A stretch of DNA of 64,000 bases from Actinomycetospora endophytica (GCF_021026375.1 NZ_JAJNDB010000001.1:1488001-1552000), one strand, 5' to 3'. Counted from the stretch's first letter, positions 1 to 8,201 are shown. Translations and numbers: made by a program. Notes: a model not told the origin generated them from the sequence alone.

Positions 1-434
1 GCGGTGAGGGTGTCGGTGACGAGTGCCAGCCGCTGCGGCCACGCCCCGAGATCGGCGACCCGGTCGGGCAGGCCGGCCAGGACGCGGCCGGCGGGGGAGA
101 CCTCGGCGAGCTCGGTCGGGCTCAGCGGCGCGCGGCTGAGCTCCTGCCCCGGCGCGCCGAGCAGCCGCAGCAGGCCGAGCGGGGCGAGGTCGACCTGCAC
201 CCCGGCCTGGTGACCCCGGAACTCGGTGAGCGCCGCGGCGTCGGCCAGGCCGCCGAGGAAGGAGCCCAGCTCGCGGTCGTCGACCCGCAACGGCTCGCCC
301 AGGCCGAGGACGAGCGTGCACGTCGAGCCCGGGGCCTGCCGGCGTCGCACCGGGGTCGGGCTGTGCTCGTCGTAGGCCGCGAGTCGGCGCACCACGCCCC
401 GCAACGGCGGCGGCACACCCGCGAGCAGGAACAC
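1..434 (-). CDS. AraC-family transcriptional regulator, N-terminal part (cut by window edge)
   Basis: The minus strand from a GTG at 434 reads open to the window edge, about 144 codons. The start (FLLAGVPPPLRGVVRRLAAY) and the later GHQAGVQVDLAPLGLLRLLG resemble the ligand-binding half of actinobacterial AraC-type activators, in which a GVQ-x-LTPLG segment precedes the helix-turn-helix domain. That DNA-binding domain would lie left of the window and is not seen. It is divergent from the amidase gene at 466, with only about 30 bases between starts, so it may regulate that gene. The start is uncertain; family assignment is by motif recognition only. Confidence 0.6.
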   Translation of the reverse strand, partial: MFLLAGVPPPLRGVVRRLAAYDEHSPTPVRRRQAPGSTCTLVLGLGEPLRVDDRELGSFLGGLADAAALTEFRGHQAGVQVDLAPLGLLRLLGAPGQELSRAPLSPTELAEVSPAGRVLAGLPDRVADLGAWPQRLALVTDTLT

Positions 435-451
435 GCGCCCGATGATGCCGC

Positions 452-457
452 TACCGT
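452..457 (+). promoter_or_regulatory. -10 element for leaderless amidase transcript
   Basis: TACCGT is followed by 8 bases and then GTG at 466, matching the TANNNT-N6-8-start arrangement of actinobacterial leaderless genes. It supports GTG 466 over the upstream in-frame ATG at 442. Confidence 0.45.
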
Positions 458-465
458 GCGCCGCT

Positions 466-1776
466 GTGGAGCAGCGCGCGTCGTCACAGGACCGGACCCG
501 GGCGGCCCTGGCCCGGGCGCACGAGGTCGCGCCGACGCTGCGGGCGTTCGTCGAGATCGACGACGACGGCGCGCTCGCCGCGGCCCGCGAGGCCGACCGC
601 CGGCGTGCGGCGGGGGAGGAGTCGCCGCTGCTCGGGACCCCGATCGCGGTGAAGGACGACGTCGACGCCGCGGGCCACGTGACGGCGCTCGGCAGCCGGG
701 CGTTCACCCGGCCCGCGGCCACCGACGGGGCCCTCGTCGCCGCGCTGCACCGGGTCGGGCTCGTGCCGGTCGGCCGGACCGCGCTGCCCGAGCTCGCGGC
801 GTTCGGCGTCACGGATTCGGCCCGCTACGGGATCACCCGCAACCCGCCCGCGCTCGGCCGCACGCCCGGTGGGTCCTCGGGCGGGTCGGCGGCGGCGGTC
901 GCCGCGGGGGTGGTGCCCATCGCGACGGCGAGCGACGGGGCCGGCTCCATCCGCATCCCGGCGGCCTGCTGCGGGCTGCCCGGGTTCAAGCCGACGCAGG
1001 GGACGATGCCCTCGAGCGGCGGGTGGCACGGCCTGGCGACCCAGGGCTGCCTGACCCGGGACCTCGGGCTCGCCGCGGACTACCTCGACGCGATCGGGTC
1101 GTTCCCCGAGCCGCTGCGGCGCGCGCTGGACTCCGACCCCGGCCTGCTGCGGGTGGGCGTCACCGTCGACCCGCTCCCGCTGGCCCCGCCGCTCGCGCTC
1201 GACCCGCACGTCGCGGGCGCGGTGCGCCTCGTCGCCGACCGGCTGACCGATCTCGGGCACCGGGTCCGCCCGGTGCGGATCCGCGGCGATCGCGCCCAGG
1301 CCGCCGCGATCGCCGTCACCACCCGGATCCTCGCCGGCCTGCACGACACGGCGGCCGGGGCGGACCACCCGGAGCTGCTCGAGCCCCGCATCCGGGACCT
1401 CGCGCGGGCCGGGGCGGTCATCCCGGCGGGTGCGGTCCGGGCTGCGGTCGCGCACGGGCGGCGGTGGGGTGCCCGGGTGCTCGACGAGCTCGGGGTGGAC
1501 GTGCTGCTCACCCCGACGATGCGCGGCCCGGCGCCCCGGGTCGACCGCTGGGGCGGGCCCGCGCACGGCACCCGGGTCGGCGGGGTGACGACGCTGACCT
1601 CGATGGGCCGCTTCTACGCGCACACCCCGCTGTTCAACCACACCGGCCAGCCGGCCGTCACGCTGCCTGTCGACACCGGGGCGGGGCTGCCGCGGGCGGT
1701 CCAGCTGGTGGCGGCGCGGGACCGGGACGCGCTGCTGATGTCGGTGGCCGGCCGGGTGATGTCGGCGATGCGGTGA
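466..1776 (+). CDS. amidase (amidase signature family)
   Basis: Predicted cytoplasmic amidase of 436 residues, normal for the family, hydrolysing an unidentified amide. The Ser-cisSer-Lys triad is visible: the Lys in TPIAVKDDVDAAG, the cis-Ser in the glycine-rich GRTPGGSSGGSAAAV, and the nucleophilic Ser in SDGAGSIRIPAACCGLPGFK. The C-terminal segment with LFNHTGQPAVTLP is also typical. GTG 466 is preferred because TACCGT lies just upstream; an ATG at 442 would add eight residues. It is divergent from a partial AraC-type regulator and followed by a strong hairpin. The gene could equally be a Glu-tRNA amidotransferase A paralogue, but no gatB/gatC is nearby, so a catabolic amidase is more likely. 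Confidence 0.85.
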   Translation: MEQRASSQDRTRAALARAHEVAPTLRAFVEIDDDGALAAAREADRRRAAGEESPLLGTPIAVKDDVDAAGHVTALGSRAFTRPAATDGALVAALHRVGLVPVGRTALPELAAFGVTDSARYGITRNPPALGRTPGGSSGGSAAAVAAGVVPIATASDGAGSIRIPAACCGLPGFKPTQGTMPSSGGWHGLATQGCLTRDLGLAADYLDAIGSFPEPLRRALDSDPGLLRVGVTVDPLPLAPPLALDPHVAGAVRLVADRLTDLGHRVRPVRIRGDRAQAAAIAVTTRILAGLHDTAAGADHPELLEPRIRDLARAGAVIPAGAVRAAVAHGRRWGARVLDELGVDVLLTPTMRGPAPRVDRWGGPAHGTRVGGVTTLTSMGRFYAHTPLFNHTGQPAVTLPVDTGAGLPRAVQLVAARDRDALLMSVAGRVMSAMR

Positions 1777-1797
1777 TCATTCCGGCCCCCGCCTGAT

Positions 1798-1850
1798 GTC
1801 AGCGATGGTCCGTTGCTGCCACGAGACGTCAGCAACGGACCATCGCTGAC
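1798..1850. terminator. 21-bp perfect hairpin between convergent genes
   Basis: Arms 1798-1818 and 1830-1850 are fully complementary (GTCAGCGATGGTCC... against ...GGACCATCGCTGAC) around an 11-base loop. It separates the convergent amidase and DCC-family genes. No U-tract follows on either strand, so it would be a U-less bidirectional terminator, a type common in actinobacteria. Confidence 0.7.
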
Positions 1851-1868
1851 GCTGGGGGTGGGCCGTCC

Positions 1869-2252
1869 TCACGAGCTCCGGCAGCTCCCGGGGTGCGACT
1901 CGCAGTACGGCGTCATCCCCGGGAACCGCCCGCGATGGTCGGCGACCCAGCGGTAGACGCGCTCCTGCAGGGCGGCCGTCACGCGGTAGAGCCCCGAGGG
2001 GATCCCGGTGCCGGTCACGGTGTCGAGCACGGCGTTCACGGCCGCCGCCCCGGCCAGCCGTGCACCGTCGGGCCCCCGCCACTGCACCGCGTCCGCACAG
2101 GTGGCCGCGTCCGTCCCGATCGACTCGGGCACGCCCGGCTCCTGGTACGGGCGGACCTCGATCCGCCCCCGCCGATCCATCGCGCGGACCCACCCGACGC
2201 TGCGGGTGCAGAACCCGCAGTCGCCGTCGAATACGAGTACTCGGTCAGCCAC
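1869..2252 (-). CDS. DCC-family thiol-disulfide oxidoreductase (DUF393)
   Basis: A 127-residue protein opening with VLVFDGDCGFCTRSVGWV, the DxxCxxC hallmark of the DUF393/DCC family, which has a thioredoxin-like fold and two redox-active cysteines. Members are small cytoplasmic proteins with mostly undefined substrates. The PYQEPG motif in the first third and the length are usual for the family. The GTG start at 2252 directly precedes the conserved N-terminal strand. It is convergent with the amidase and divergent from the flavoprotein gene at 2318. The C-terminus (YCESHPGSCRSS) has two further cysteines that could be redox-active. Confidence 0.8.
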   Translation of the reverse strand: MADRVLVFDGDCGFCTRSVGWVRAMDRRGRIEVRPYQEPGVPESIGTDAATCADAVQWRGPDGARLAGAAAVNAVLDTVTGTGIPSGLYRVTAALQERVYRWVADHRGRFPGMTPYCESHPGSCRSS

Positions 2253-2317
2253 GACTCCAGGGTGCCGTTAGGTTCCCGTCCGGACCACCTCACGACGGAG
2301 CGGAGCGGAGCGCGACC

Positions 2318-3772
2318 TTGGGTAGACGCGTGGTGATCATCGGCGCCGGGTTCGGCGGTATCGGGGCAGCGATCGAGCTGCGGGCGCACGGCTACACCGA
2401 CGTCACGATCCTCGACGCGTCCTCGGGCATCGGCGGGACGTGGCTGGCGAACTCCTACCCGGGAGCCGCCTGCGACGTGCCCAGCCACCTGTACTCGTAC
2501 TCGTACGCGCAGCGCCGGACCTGGTCACGGCTGTGTTCGCCGCAGTCGGAGATCCTCGAGTACCTGCGCACCGTCGCGACCGAGTACGGCGTCGCCGACC
2601 TGGTCGTGCCGAACACGCGGGTCGGCGAGTGCCGGTGGGACGACGACGCCAAGCACTGGTTGGTCGAGGCGGAGACCGACGGGCAGGCGCGGACCTGGAC
2701 CGCCGACGCCGTCGTCGTCGCCACCGGGCAGCTGGCCCAGCCCTCGATCCCGAACATCCCCGGCCGTGAGGACTTCGGCGGGCACACGTTCCACTCGGCG
2801 GAGTGGGACCACGACCACGACCTCACCGGGCGCCGGGTCGCCGTCATCGGCACCGGGGCGAGCGCGGTGCAGTTCGTGCCGGAGATCGCACCCGTCGTCG
2901 GGCGGCTCTCGGTGTTCCAGCGCACCGGGAACTGGTTCCTGCCGCGCGCGAACGTGCTCTACCCGCGGGCGGTGCGGGCCCTGATGAAGGTGCCCTACCT
3001 CCAGCGGATCCGTCGCTGGGGACTCAAGAACGTCTACCTCGAGTCGCTGACCCTGGCCATCCGGACGCCGCGGAGCTTCGGGTGGCTGCTCTCGTTCCGG
3101 TCCAAGTGGTTCATGCGCCGGCAGCTGCGCGACCCCGAGGTGCGCCGCAAGGTGTGGCCGGACTACACGTTCGGCTGCAAGCGGGTGCTGTTCAGCTCCT
3201 ACTGGCTGCCCGCCCTGCAGCGCGACAACGTCGACGTCGTCACCGACTCCGTCGAGCGGATCGAGTCCGACGGCGTGCGGACCGCGGACGGCGCCCTGCA
3301 CCGCGTCGACACGATCATCTGGGGCACCGGGTTCCGGACGACCCAGTTCATGTTCCCGATGGAGATCGTCGGGCGCGGCGGGACCTCGCTGCGCGACGCG
3401 TGGGCCGACGGGCCGCACGCGCACCTGGGGATGACGGTTCCCGGGTTCCCGTCGCTGTTCGTGCTCTACGGCCCGAACACCAACACCTCGGGCGGCTCGA
3501 TCATCGTCTACCTCGAGGCGCAGGCGCGGTACCTGCGGACGGCGCTCGAGGAGGCCGACAAGCGCGGCGCCGCGGCGGTGGACGTGCGTGCCGACGTCGA
3601 GGCGGAGTACGACCGCGAGGTCCAGGAGCGGTTCCGCGGCACGGCGTGGCTGGCGTGCGACTCCTGGTACCGCGACGAGTCCGGCCGCATCATCACCAAC
3701 TGGCCCGGCTACATGGTCGAGTACGAGAAGGCGACGCAGCGGCTGGACCCGTCGGAGTACGAGTTCCTGTAG
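2318..3772 (+). CDS. FAD-dependent monooxygenase, Baeyer-Villiger type
   Basis: Class B flavoprotein monooxygenase of 484 residues. The FAD Rossmann motif GAGFGGIG lies at about residues 9-16, a second nucleotide-binding motif GTGASAVQFVPE near 185, and FGGHTFHSAEWD near 152-163 matches the type I Baeyer-Villiger fingerprint FxGxxxHxxxW(P/D) exactly. These enzymes use NADPH and O2 to convert ketones to esters or to oxidise heteroatoms; the substrate cannot be read here. The TTG start at 2318 has a repeated purine-rich stretch (GGAGCGGAGCGGAG) upstream; GTG 2330 is an alternative. The stop codon TAG forms the left edge of a repeated palindromic element. It stands alone with no obvious pathway partner. 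Confidence 0.85.
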   Translation: MGRRVVIIGAGFGGIGAAIELRAHGYTDVTILDASSGIGGTWLANSYPGAACDVPSHLYSYSYAQRRTWSRLCSPQSEILEYLRTVATEYGVADLVVPNTRVGECRWDDDAKHWLVEAETDGQARTWTADAVVVATGQLAQPSIPNIPGREDFGGHTFHSAEWDHDHDLTGRRVAVIGTGASAVQFVPEIAPVVGRLSVFQRTGNWFLPRANVLYPRAVRALMKVPYLQRIRRWGLKNVYLESLTLAIRTPRSFGWLLSFRSKWFMRRQLRDPEVRRKVWPDYTFGCKRVLFSSYWLPALQRDNVDVVTDSVERIESDGVRTADGALHRVDTIIWGTGFRTTQFMFPMEIVGRGGTSLRDAWADGPHAHLGMTVPGFPSLFVLYGPNTNTSGGSIIVYLEAQARYLRTALEEADKRGAAAVDVRADVEAEYDREVQERFRGTAWLACDSWYRDESGRIITNWPGYMVEYEKATQRLDPSEYEFL

Positions 3773-3845
3773 GTGCGCTCCGCGCCTGTGAGCACTAATT
3801 GATGCCAGAGCGTCAATTAGTGCTCACATGGCCGGAGGCCACCTA
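3770..3845. repeat. 3'-end palindromic element, family 1, copy 1
   Basis: Arms 3788-3802 and 3813-3827 (GTGAGCACTAATTGA against TCAATTAGTGCTCAC) form a perfect 15-bp stem with a 10-base loop between convergent genes. The left flank GGTGCGCTCCGCGC directly follows the flavoprotein's TAG stop and recurs at 10675, 12243 and 35159. On the right the SDR stop codon abuts GGTGGCC read on the minus strand. Probably a bidirectional terminator, or a small repeat that carries terminator function. Confidence 0.8.
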
Positions 3846-4613
3846 CATCCGCGGCTGGCCGTTCGAGGCGCCGAGACCGCCGTCGACGGGCAGGTGCGCG
3901 CCGCTGACGAACCGGGCGTCGTCGCTCGCCAGGAACGCGATCACGTCGCCGACCTCGGCCGGCTCGGCCGGGCGGCCCATCGGGATGCGGTCGCGGAACT
4001 TCGCGACGGTGTCCTCGTCCTCCCGGATGCCCGCGCTCATGTCGGTCACCGTGAGGCTGGGGTGGACGGCGTTGACGCGCACGCCGTCGCCGCCGTGGTC
4101 GAGGGCCATCGCGTTGGTCAGGTTCACCACCGCACCCTTCGCGGCGTTGTAGGCGGCCATCCCCCAGTCGCCGCCCAGGCCGGAGACCGACCCGACGTTG
4201 ACGATGCTGCCGCGGGTCGCCGTCAGGTGGGGAAGGGCGGCCTTCGAGGCGAAGAAGACGCCGTTCACGTCGATCGCCATGACCTGGGCCCAGCGCTCGG
4301 AGTCGAGCTCGGTGACCGTGCCCGGCTCCGCGATCGCCGCGTTGTTGACGAGCGTGTCGAGCCGCCCGTGCTCGCGGGCGACCTCGTCGACGAGGTGGGT
4401 GATCGCCTGCTCGTCGGCGCTGTCGGCCCGCTGGGCGACGACGGTGGAGCCGGCGGGCGCGTCGGCGACGGTCTTGTCGAGCTTGTCGGGCGAGCGGCCG
4501 GTGACGACGACGGTCGCCCCGTCCGCGGCGAAGCGGTGGGCCGCGGCGGCACCGATCCCGGAGCCGCCGCCGGTCACGATGACGACCTTCCCGCTGAAGC
4601 GGCCTGTGGACAC
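3843..4613 (-). CDS. SDR-family NAD(P)-dependent oxidoreductase
   Basis: Classical short-chain dehydrogenase of 256 residues. It shows the TGGGSGIG cofactor motif near residue 13, LVNNAA near 87, the catalytic Ser in VGSVSG and YNAAKGAVVN (YxxxK), and an unremarkable C-terminus (GAHLPVDGGLG). The substrate is unknown. The GTG at 4613 is chosen because a GAGGAG Shine-Dalgarno precedes it and the conserved first strand (FSGKVVIVTGG) follows at once; the frame stays open to 4715, but the extra 34 residues do not look like part of the fold. It is divergent from map; the 53-bp composite element lies in the shared upstream region. Confidence 0.85.
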   Translation of the reverse strand: MSTGRFSGKVVIVTGGGSGIGAAAAHRFAADGATVVVTGRSPDKLDKTVADAPAGSTVVAQRADSADEQAITHLVDEVAREHGRLDTLVNNAAIAEPGTVTELDSERWAQVMAIDVNGVFFASKAALPHLTATRGSIVNVGSVSGLGGDWGMAAYNAAKGAVVNLTNAMALDHGGDGVRVNAVHPSLTVTDMSAGIREDEDTVAKFRDRIPMGRPAEPAEVGDVIAFLASDDARFVSGAHLPVDGGLGASNGQPRM

Positions 4614-4704
4614 GAGGTACTCCTCGGTGATCGGGGCAGGAGGACCTGCGCGGATACCCGGGCCGGCGGGGTGCCACGGGACGATCCGATCACAGGCGAG
4701 CCGG

Positions 4705-4757
4705 GAGTTGTCCACAGGTGCTGTCCACAGTGTGGAAGAACTACATCGATGTCATTC
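4705..4757 (+). promoter_or_regulatory. 53-bp composite element, copy 1 (two TGTCCACA boxes plus dyad)
   Basis: Contains TTGTCCACA, a perfect actinobacterial DnaA-box match, then CTGTCCACA 14 bases on, then the imperfect dyad GAACTACATCGATGTCATTC. A second copy at 34027-34079 matches at 41 of 53 positions without gaps. It lies upstream of both SDR and map. Function unknown. Confidence 0.55.
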
Positions 4758-4797
4758 GAGGTCGTCACGGCGACTCGAAGCCGCCCGGCCCGGCGAC

Positions 4798-4803
4798 TAC
4801 TGT
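4798..4803 (+). promoter_or_regulatory. -10 element of map promoter
   Basis: TACTGT, then 7 bases, then GTG at 4811, consistent with a leaderless map mRNA starting on the initiation codon. Confidence 0.5.
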
Positions 4804-4810
4804 CGCGACG

Positions 4811-5593
4811 GTGAGGCGCCGCGTGACCATCGAGCTGAAGACCCCCGCAGAGATCGACGTGCTGCGGGAGGCGGGCCGCGTCGTCGCGCGCTGCCTCGAG
4901 GCCGTCCGCGCCGCCAGCGCGCCCGGGGTCTCCCTCAAGGAGCTCGACACCGTGGCACACGACGTGATGCGTGATCACGACGCCACGCCGGCCTTCCTCG
5001 ACTACCACCCGCACTTCGCGCCCTCGCCCTATCCGGGGGTGATCTGCGCGAGTGTCAACGACGCCGTCGTCCACGCGATCCCCGGCTCCTACCGGCTCGC
5101 CGACGGCGACCTGGTCAGCGTCGACATCGGGGCCTTCGTCGACGGGTGGTGCGGCGACGCCGCGATCAGCTACGTCACCGGCGACGCCGACCCGGCCGAC
5201 CTCGCGCTGATCGAGACCACCGAGCGCGCCCTGTACGCCGGGATCGCGGCCGCCCAGCCGGGCAACAACCTCGGCGACATCGGCGCGGCCGTGGCCGGGG
5301 TCGCCCGCCCCGCCGGGTACGGGATGCTCGCCGACCACGGCGGCCACGGCGTCGGGCGCGCGATGCACGAGCAGCCGCACGTCCCCAACGAGGGCCGCCC
5401 CGGCAAGGGCCTGCGCCTCCAGACCGGGCTCGTCATCGCGATCGAGCCGATGCTGCACGCCGGCGGGGGCGACGACTACCGCCACGACCCCGACGGCTGG
5501 ACGCTGCGCACCGCCGACGGCAGCCGCGCCGCCCACGCCGAGCACACCATCGCGATCACCCCGGACGGGCCGCGCATCCTCACCGAGGCATGA
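4811..5593 (+). CDS. map: methionine aminopeptidase, type I
   Basis: Removes the N-terminal Met from nascent proteins using a dinuclear metal centre. The 260-residue protein has the pita-bread fold hallmarks: YHPHFAPSPYPGVICASVNDAVVHAIP, the metal Asp pair in VSVDIGAFVDGWCGDAA, the His in DHGGHGVGRAMHEQPHVPN, and the Glu in IAIEPML and AEHTIAI. Residues near the N-terminus (IELKTPAEIDVLREAGRVVA) are standard. GTG 4811 fits a leaderless start; GTG 4823, with a GGTGAGG upstream, would make 256 residues. It overlaps the next gene by ATGA, so the two are probably translationally coupled. This copy is outside the ribosomal-protein cluster, so it may be a second map paralogue, as in many actinobacteria. 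Confidence 0.9.
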   Translation: MRRRVTIELKTPAEIDVLREAGRVVARCLEAVRAASAPGVSLKELDTVAHDVMRDHDATPAFLDYHPHFAPSPYPGVICASVNDAVVHAIPGSYRLADGDLVSVDIGAFVDGWCGDAAISYVTGDADPADLALIETTERALYAGIAAAQPGNNLGDIGAAVAGVARPAGYGMLADHGGHGVGRAMHEQPHVPNEGRPGKGLRLQTGLVIAIEPMLHAGGGDDYRHDPDGWTLRTADGSRAAHAEHTIAITPDGPRILTEA

Positions 5594-6483
5594 CGGCGGC
5601 CCCGGGCTGGTTCCACGTCCGCCCGGTCTCCCCCGGCGCGTGGCTGGTGGCGGAACCGTCGCACGTGAACGGCTGGCTCGTCGCCGGCCGCGACCGGGCC
5701 GTCCTCGTCGACACCGGGCTGGGGATCGCGCCGGTCCGGCCGCTCGCCGAGGCCACGGCGGGCCTGCCCGTCGACGCGGTCAACACCCACCACCACTTCG
5801 ACCACGTCGGCGGCAACGCCGAGTTCGACGACGTCGCGGTCCACGAGCGCGGGATCGCGCCGCTGGCGGCCGGCGCGCCGCCGGCCGAGCGGGCCGGCTA
5901 CCTCGCCCACACGCGCGGTCTGCTCGCCGCCGCCGCCACCTACCGCGACCTCGACCAGCGCTTCTTCCACCTGCTCGGCGCCGACTCCGACCCGCGCCCC
6001 CTCCCGGACGGGTTCGACGCCGAGGCCTGGGTGCGGCCCGGTCCGCCCGCCGGTCCGGTGCCGCGGGCGCTGCGCGACGGCGACGTGATCGATCTCGGCG
6101 GGCGCTCCCTCACGGTGATCCACACGCCCGGCCACAGCCCGGACTCGATCTGCCTGCTCGACGACCGCGGCGGCCTGCTGTTCGCCGGGGACACCGTGAA
6201 CTCCGGCCCGATCTACGCCCAGGCGCCGGAGTCGGACCTCGAGGACTTCGCCCGGTCGACGGCGCGGCTGGCCGGGATGGCCGGCGACGTCTCGCTCGTC
6301 GCCATGGGCCACTTCGGACGCGGGGTCGCCGAGCCGCGCCACCTCGCCGACGTCGCCGAGGCGTTCGATCGGGTCCTGTCCGGCGACCGGTCGGTGGCGT
6401 TCCGGGTCCAGTGCGACTGCGACGACGTCGAGGTCCGCGAGGCGGTCTTCGGTCAGTTCTCGATCCTGCTGGACCCCGACTAG
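5590..6483 (+). CDS. metallo-beta-lactamase-fold hydrolase
   Basis: A 297-residue MBL-fold protein. THHHFDHVGGN (HxHxDH) near residue 65 supplies the zinc ligands, HTPGHSPDS the third His region, FAGDTV the bridging Asp and MGHFGRG the last His. The family includes glyoxalase II, lactonases and many uncharacterised thioester hydrolases; no specific substrate motif stands out. The start ATG overlaps the map stop (ATGA), implying coupled translation. It is followed 11 bases later by a SnoaL-like gene. A long insert between the second and third motifs (about residues 90-150) distinguishes it from glyoxalase II. Confidence 0.8.
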   Translation: MTAAPGWFHVRPVSPGAWLVAEPSHVNGWLVAGRDRAVLVDTGLGIAPVRPLAEATAGLPVDAVNTHHHFDHVGGNAEFDDVAVHERGIAPLAAGAPPAERAGYLAHTRGLLAAAATYRDLDQRFFHLLGADSDPRPLPDGFDAEAWVRPGPPAGPVPRALRDGDVIDLGGRSLTVIHTPGHSPDSICLLDDRGGLLFAGDTVNSGPIYAQAPESDLEDFARSTARLAGMAGDVSLVAMGHFGRGVAEPRHLADVAEAFDRVLSGDRSVAFRVQCDCDDVEVREAVFGQFSILLDPD

Positions 6484-6494
6484 GGTCGGCGACC

Positions 6495-7016
6495 ATGCCG
6501 CCCCGCGTGTCCGCCGGTCCGCCCGCGCCGACACCGCCCGGGGCGCACGCCTCGCCGGGCCAGGTCGTGCGCTGGGTGTTCGACGTGCTCAACACCCACC
6601 ACGCCGCCCCGCTGCGGGACGTCCTCTCGGCCGGGTCCCGGACCCGCCTGCCGATCGGGACCTACCGCGGCGTCGAGGACATCCTCGGGTTCTGGGACGG
6701 CGTGCTCGCCGCCCTGCCCGACCTGACGATGACGATGCAGGCGATGGCCGAGCAGGACGACACCGTGTTCGTGCGCTGGACCCTGACGGGCACCCACACC
6801 GGCGCCGACCTCGCGGGCGTCGCGCCGAGCGGAGCGCGGATCGATCTCGACGGCGTCGACCACGCGACGGTGCGCGACGGCGTCGTCGTCGCGAACTTCG
6901 TGATCTTCGACCAGGTCCAGGTCGCTCGGCAGCTCGGACTGGCACCCGGCGAAGGGAGCCGCCTGGACGTGGCCCTGCGGCGTGGCGCAGGCCTGCTCAC
7001 CCGCCTGCGCCACTGA
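6495..7016 (+). CDS. SnoaL-like / NTF2-fold protein
   Basis: A 173-residue protein with a SnoaL-like alpha+beta barrel core: VVRWVFDVLNTHHAAPLRDVL, an LPIGTYRGVEDILGFWDGV turn, VFVRWTLTGTHTGADLAGVAPSGARI and VVVANFVIFDQ. The family covers polyketide cyclases, ester cyclases and binding proteins, so activity cannot be named. The GTHTG...G-x-x-P-(S/T)-G pattern is the usual ester-cyclase-like core. TAGGGT lies eight bases before the ATG, so translation may be leaderless even though it directly follows the MBL gene. It ends convergent with the HTH gene, 10 bases apart with no hairpin. Confidence 0.7.
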   Translation: MPPRVSAGPPAPTPPGAHASPGQVVRWVFDVLNTHHAAPLRDVLSAGSRTRLPIGTYRGVEDILGFWDGVLAALPDLTMTMQAMAEQDDTVFVRWTLTGTHTGADLAGVAPSGARIDLDGVDHATVRDGVVVANFVIFDQVQVARQLGLAPGEGSRLDVALRRGAGLLTRLRH

Positions 7017-7026
7017 CGGCCCCGGG

Positions 7027-7254
7027 TCAGTCGGCTTTCTTGCGGACCCGTCCGTGGGTTCCGCCTCGGCCACGGAACTCCACGCCGGCGTCGACGAGGA
7101 GTCGACGGACGCGGCCGATGCTGTAGCCGGTCTCGGAACAGATCTCGCGGATGCTCTGGCCCCGCTGGTACCGCTTGAGCAGCTCGCTGGAGAGCTTCTC
7201 GCGCTCGGGACCGGTCACCCGCTGGTTGCGCGCCAGGTCGGGGGTCTTCGCCAT
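7027..7254 (-). CDS. small helix-turn-helix protein conserved in actinobacteria
   Basis: A 75-residue basic protein: an N-terminal linker, then LLKRYQRGQSIREICSETGYSIGRVRRLL (a resolvase-like HTH) and a basic tail RGRGGTHGRVRKK that may form an AT-hook-like minor-groove contact. Related single-domain proteins (RNxRVTGxxRxKL..., GRSYGxVHRLL, RGRGG) occur widely in actinobacteria; I do not know a defined role. ATG 7254 is chosen because MAKTPDLARNQRVTG matches the usual family start. The restriction-modification genes follow upstream on the same strand, but nothing shows that it is a controller protein. Confidence 0.7.
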   Translation of the reverse strand: MAKTPDLARNQRVTGPEREKLSSELLKRYQRGQSIREICSETGYSIGRVRRLLVDAGVEFRGRGGTHGRVRKKAD

Positions 7255-7320
7255 GGCGCACATTCTCACCGCGAGTGGTCGTTGAGCGCCACCACCTGGG
7301 GTTACTTGGCGGTCCAGCGG

Positions 7321-8130
7321 TCAGATCTCGCGTCGAAACGACGCTGCGTGGTCACTCTCCCCAGCATCGGGGTGACTATGCGTGCCCGGTTCGTGCCCCA
7401 CACCGCCGCGGTAGGCGGGATACTGCCGTCCGCGCGGCGTCACGTCGGCCTCCGACTCCGCTCCCCACGCCGACCAGCCCTCGCGGGGGTAGCGCGCGAA
7501 CATCTCGAGGTACGGACCGGGGGAGCACGCCTCGATGAGCTCGTAGGCCTCGTCCGGCTTGCGGGAGTGCTCCCGCTTCACGGTCTCGATCATGTTGACC
7601 TGGCGGCGCGCCGGGTCGAGCGTGCGCATCGACCCGCGCACCCCGAAGAGGATCAGCTCGGTGACGTTGCGGAAGTAGAAGCCCACGCCCCGCCCGTCCG
7701 GGCCGCCGTCCTTGCGGCGCTTGGCCCACACCAGGTTCGAGACGTAGCGGAACCCCCAGCCCTGCATCACCGCGAGGCCCTCGGGCAGCAGCGCGTTCGG
7801 CACCCAGAGGTAGAGGTGGGCGTTGTCCGCCACCACGTCGGCCACGGGCAGCGCCGCGATCTCCGGGGCGGTCATCGTGTCGTACCGGTCCAGCCGACGG
7901 TGCTCCGGCGCGACCTTCCCGGTGCGGTTGGAGAACCGCCAGGGCGGGTCCGCGTACACACATGACCACCCGCCCGCGGTGTGCGGCAGCGGGGTCGACT
8001 CCAGCGGGGTGACGTCGACGCGCAGCGGGTCGGCCCGGGGCACCCGCCGGGGCCGCCGCGTGGCCGGCCCGCGGCTCGGATCGGCGGCACTCGGATCGGC
8101 GGCACTCGGGTCGGCAGCGGCGGTGGTCAC
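7321..8130 (-). CDS. MT-A70 family adenine-N6 DNA methyltransferase
   Basis: A 269-residue SAM-dependent methyltransferase. YADPPWRF (catalytic DPPW) lies at about residues 59-66, WVPNALLPEGLAVMQGWGFRYVSNLVWAKR is the usual following segment, and REHSRKPDEAYELIEACSPGPYLEMFAR is the MT-A70 SAM-pocket motif. Prokaryotic members methylate adenine in DNA and often belong to restriction-modification systems. Here the next gene upstream is a BglII-like endonuclease on the same strand, so it is probably the protective enzyme. GTG 8130 is chosen because TACGGT lies 7 bases before it on the minus strand, suggesting a leaderless transcript independent of the endonuclease. The first 35 residues contain a short DPSAA repeat. 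Confidence 0.85.
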   Translation of the reverse strand: MTTAAADPSAADPSAADPSRGPATRRPRRVPRADPLRVDVTPLESTPLPHTAGGWSCVYADPPWRFSNRTGKVAPEHRRLDRYDTMTAPEIAALPVADVVADNAHLYLWVPNALLPEGLAVMQGWGFRYVSNLVWAKRRKDGGPDGRGVGFYFRNVTELILFGVRGSMRTLDPARRQVNMIETVKREHSRKPDEAYELIEACSPGPYLEMFARYPREGWSAWGAESEADVTPRGRQYPAYRGGVGHEPGTHSHPDAGESDHAASFRREI

Positions 8131-8137
8131 GGGAGCG

Positions 8138-8143
8138 ACCGTA
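8138..8143 (-). promoter_or_regulatory. -10 element for the methyltransferase gene
   Basis: On the minus strand TACGGT is followed by 7 bases and GTG 8130. It gives the methyltransferase its own leaderless promoter downstream of the endonuclease, useful for establishing protection first. Confidence 0.45.
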
Positions 8144-8201
8144 GCCGGGGGGTCCGACAGCCCCGGGGCGGCAGCCGCCCGCGGCGTCCCGTCGGCGGCG
8201 C

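Noticed and set aside
4614-4715. N-terminal extension of the SDR beginning MDNSR, like the PH-domain protein's MDNSD
   Set aside because: The frame is open, but GTG 4613 has a strong Shine-Dalgarno and the fold begins there. The similarity arises from the shared TTGTCCAC box.
4705-4757. DnaA-box-like motifs as a replication origin
   Set aside because: Only two boxes each at 4.7 and 34.0 kb, no AT-rich unwinding region, and no dnaA or dnaN beside them.
4738-4757. NrdR box reading of the dyad
   Set aside because: It does not fit the acaCwAtATaTwGtgt consensus, lacks the usual paired spacing and is not near nrd genes.
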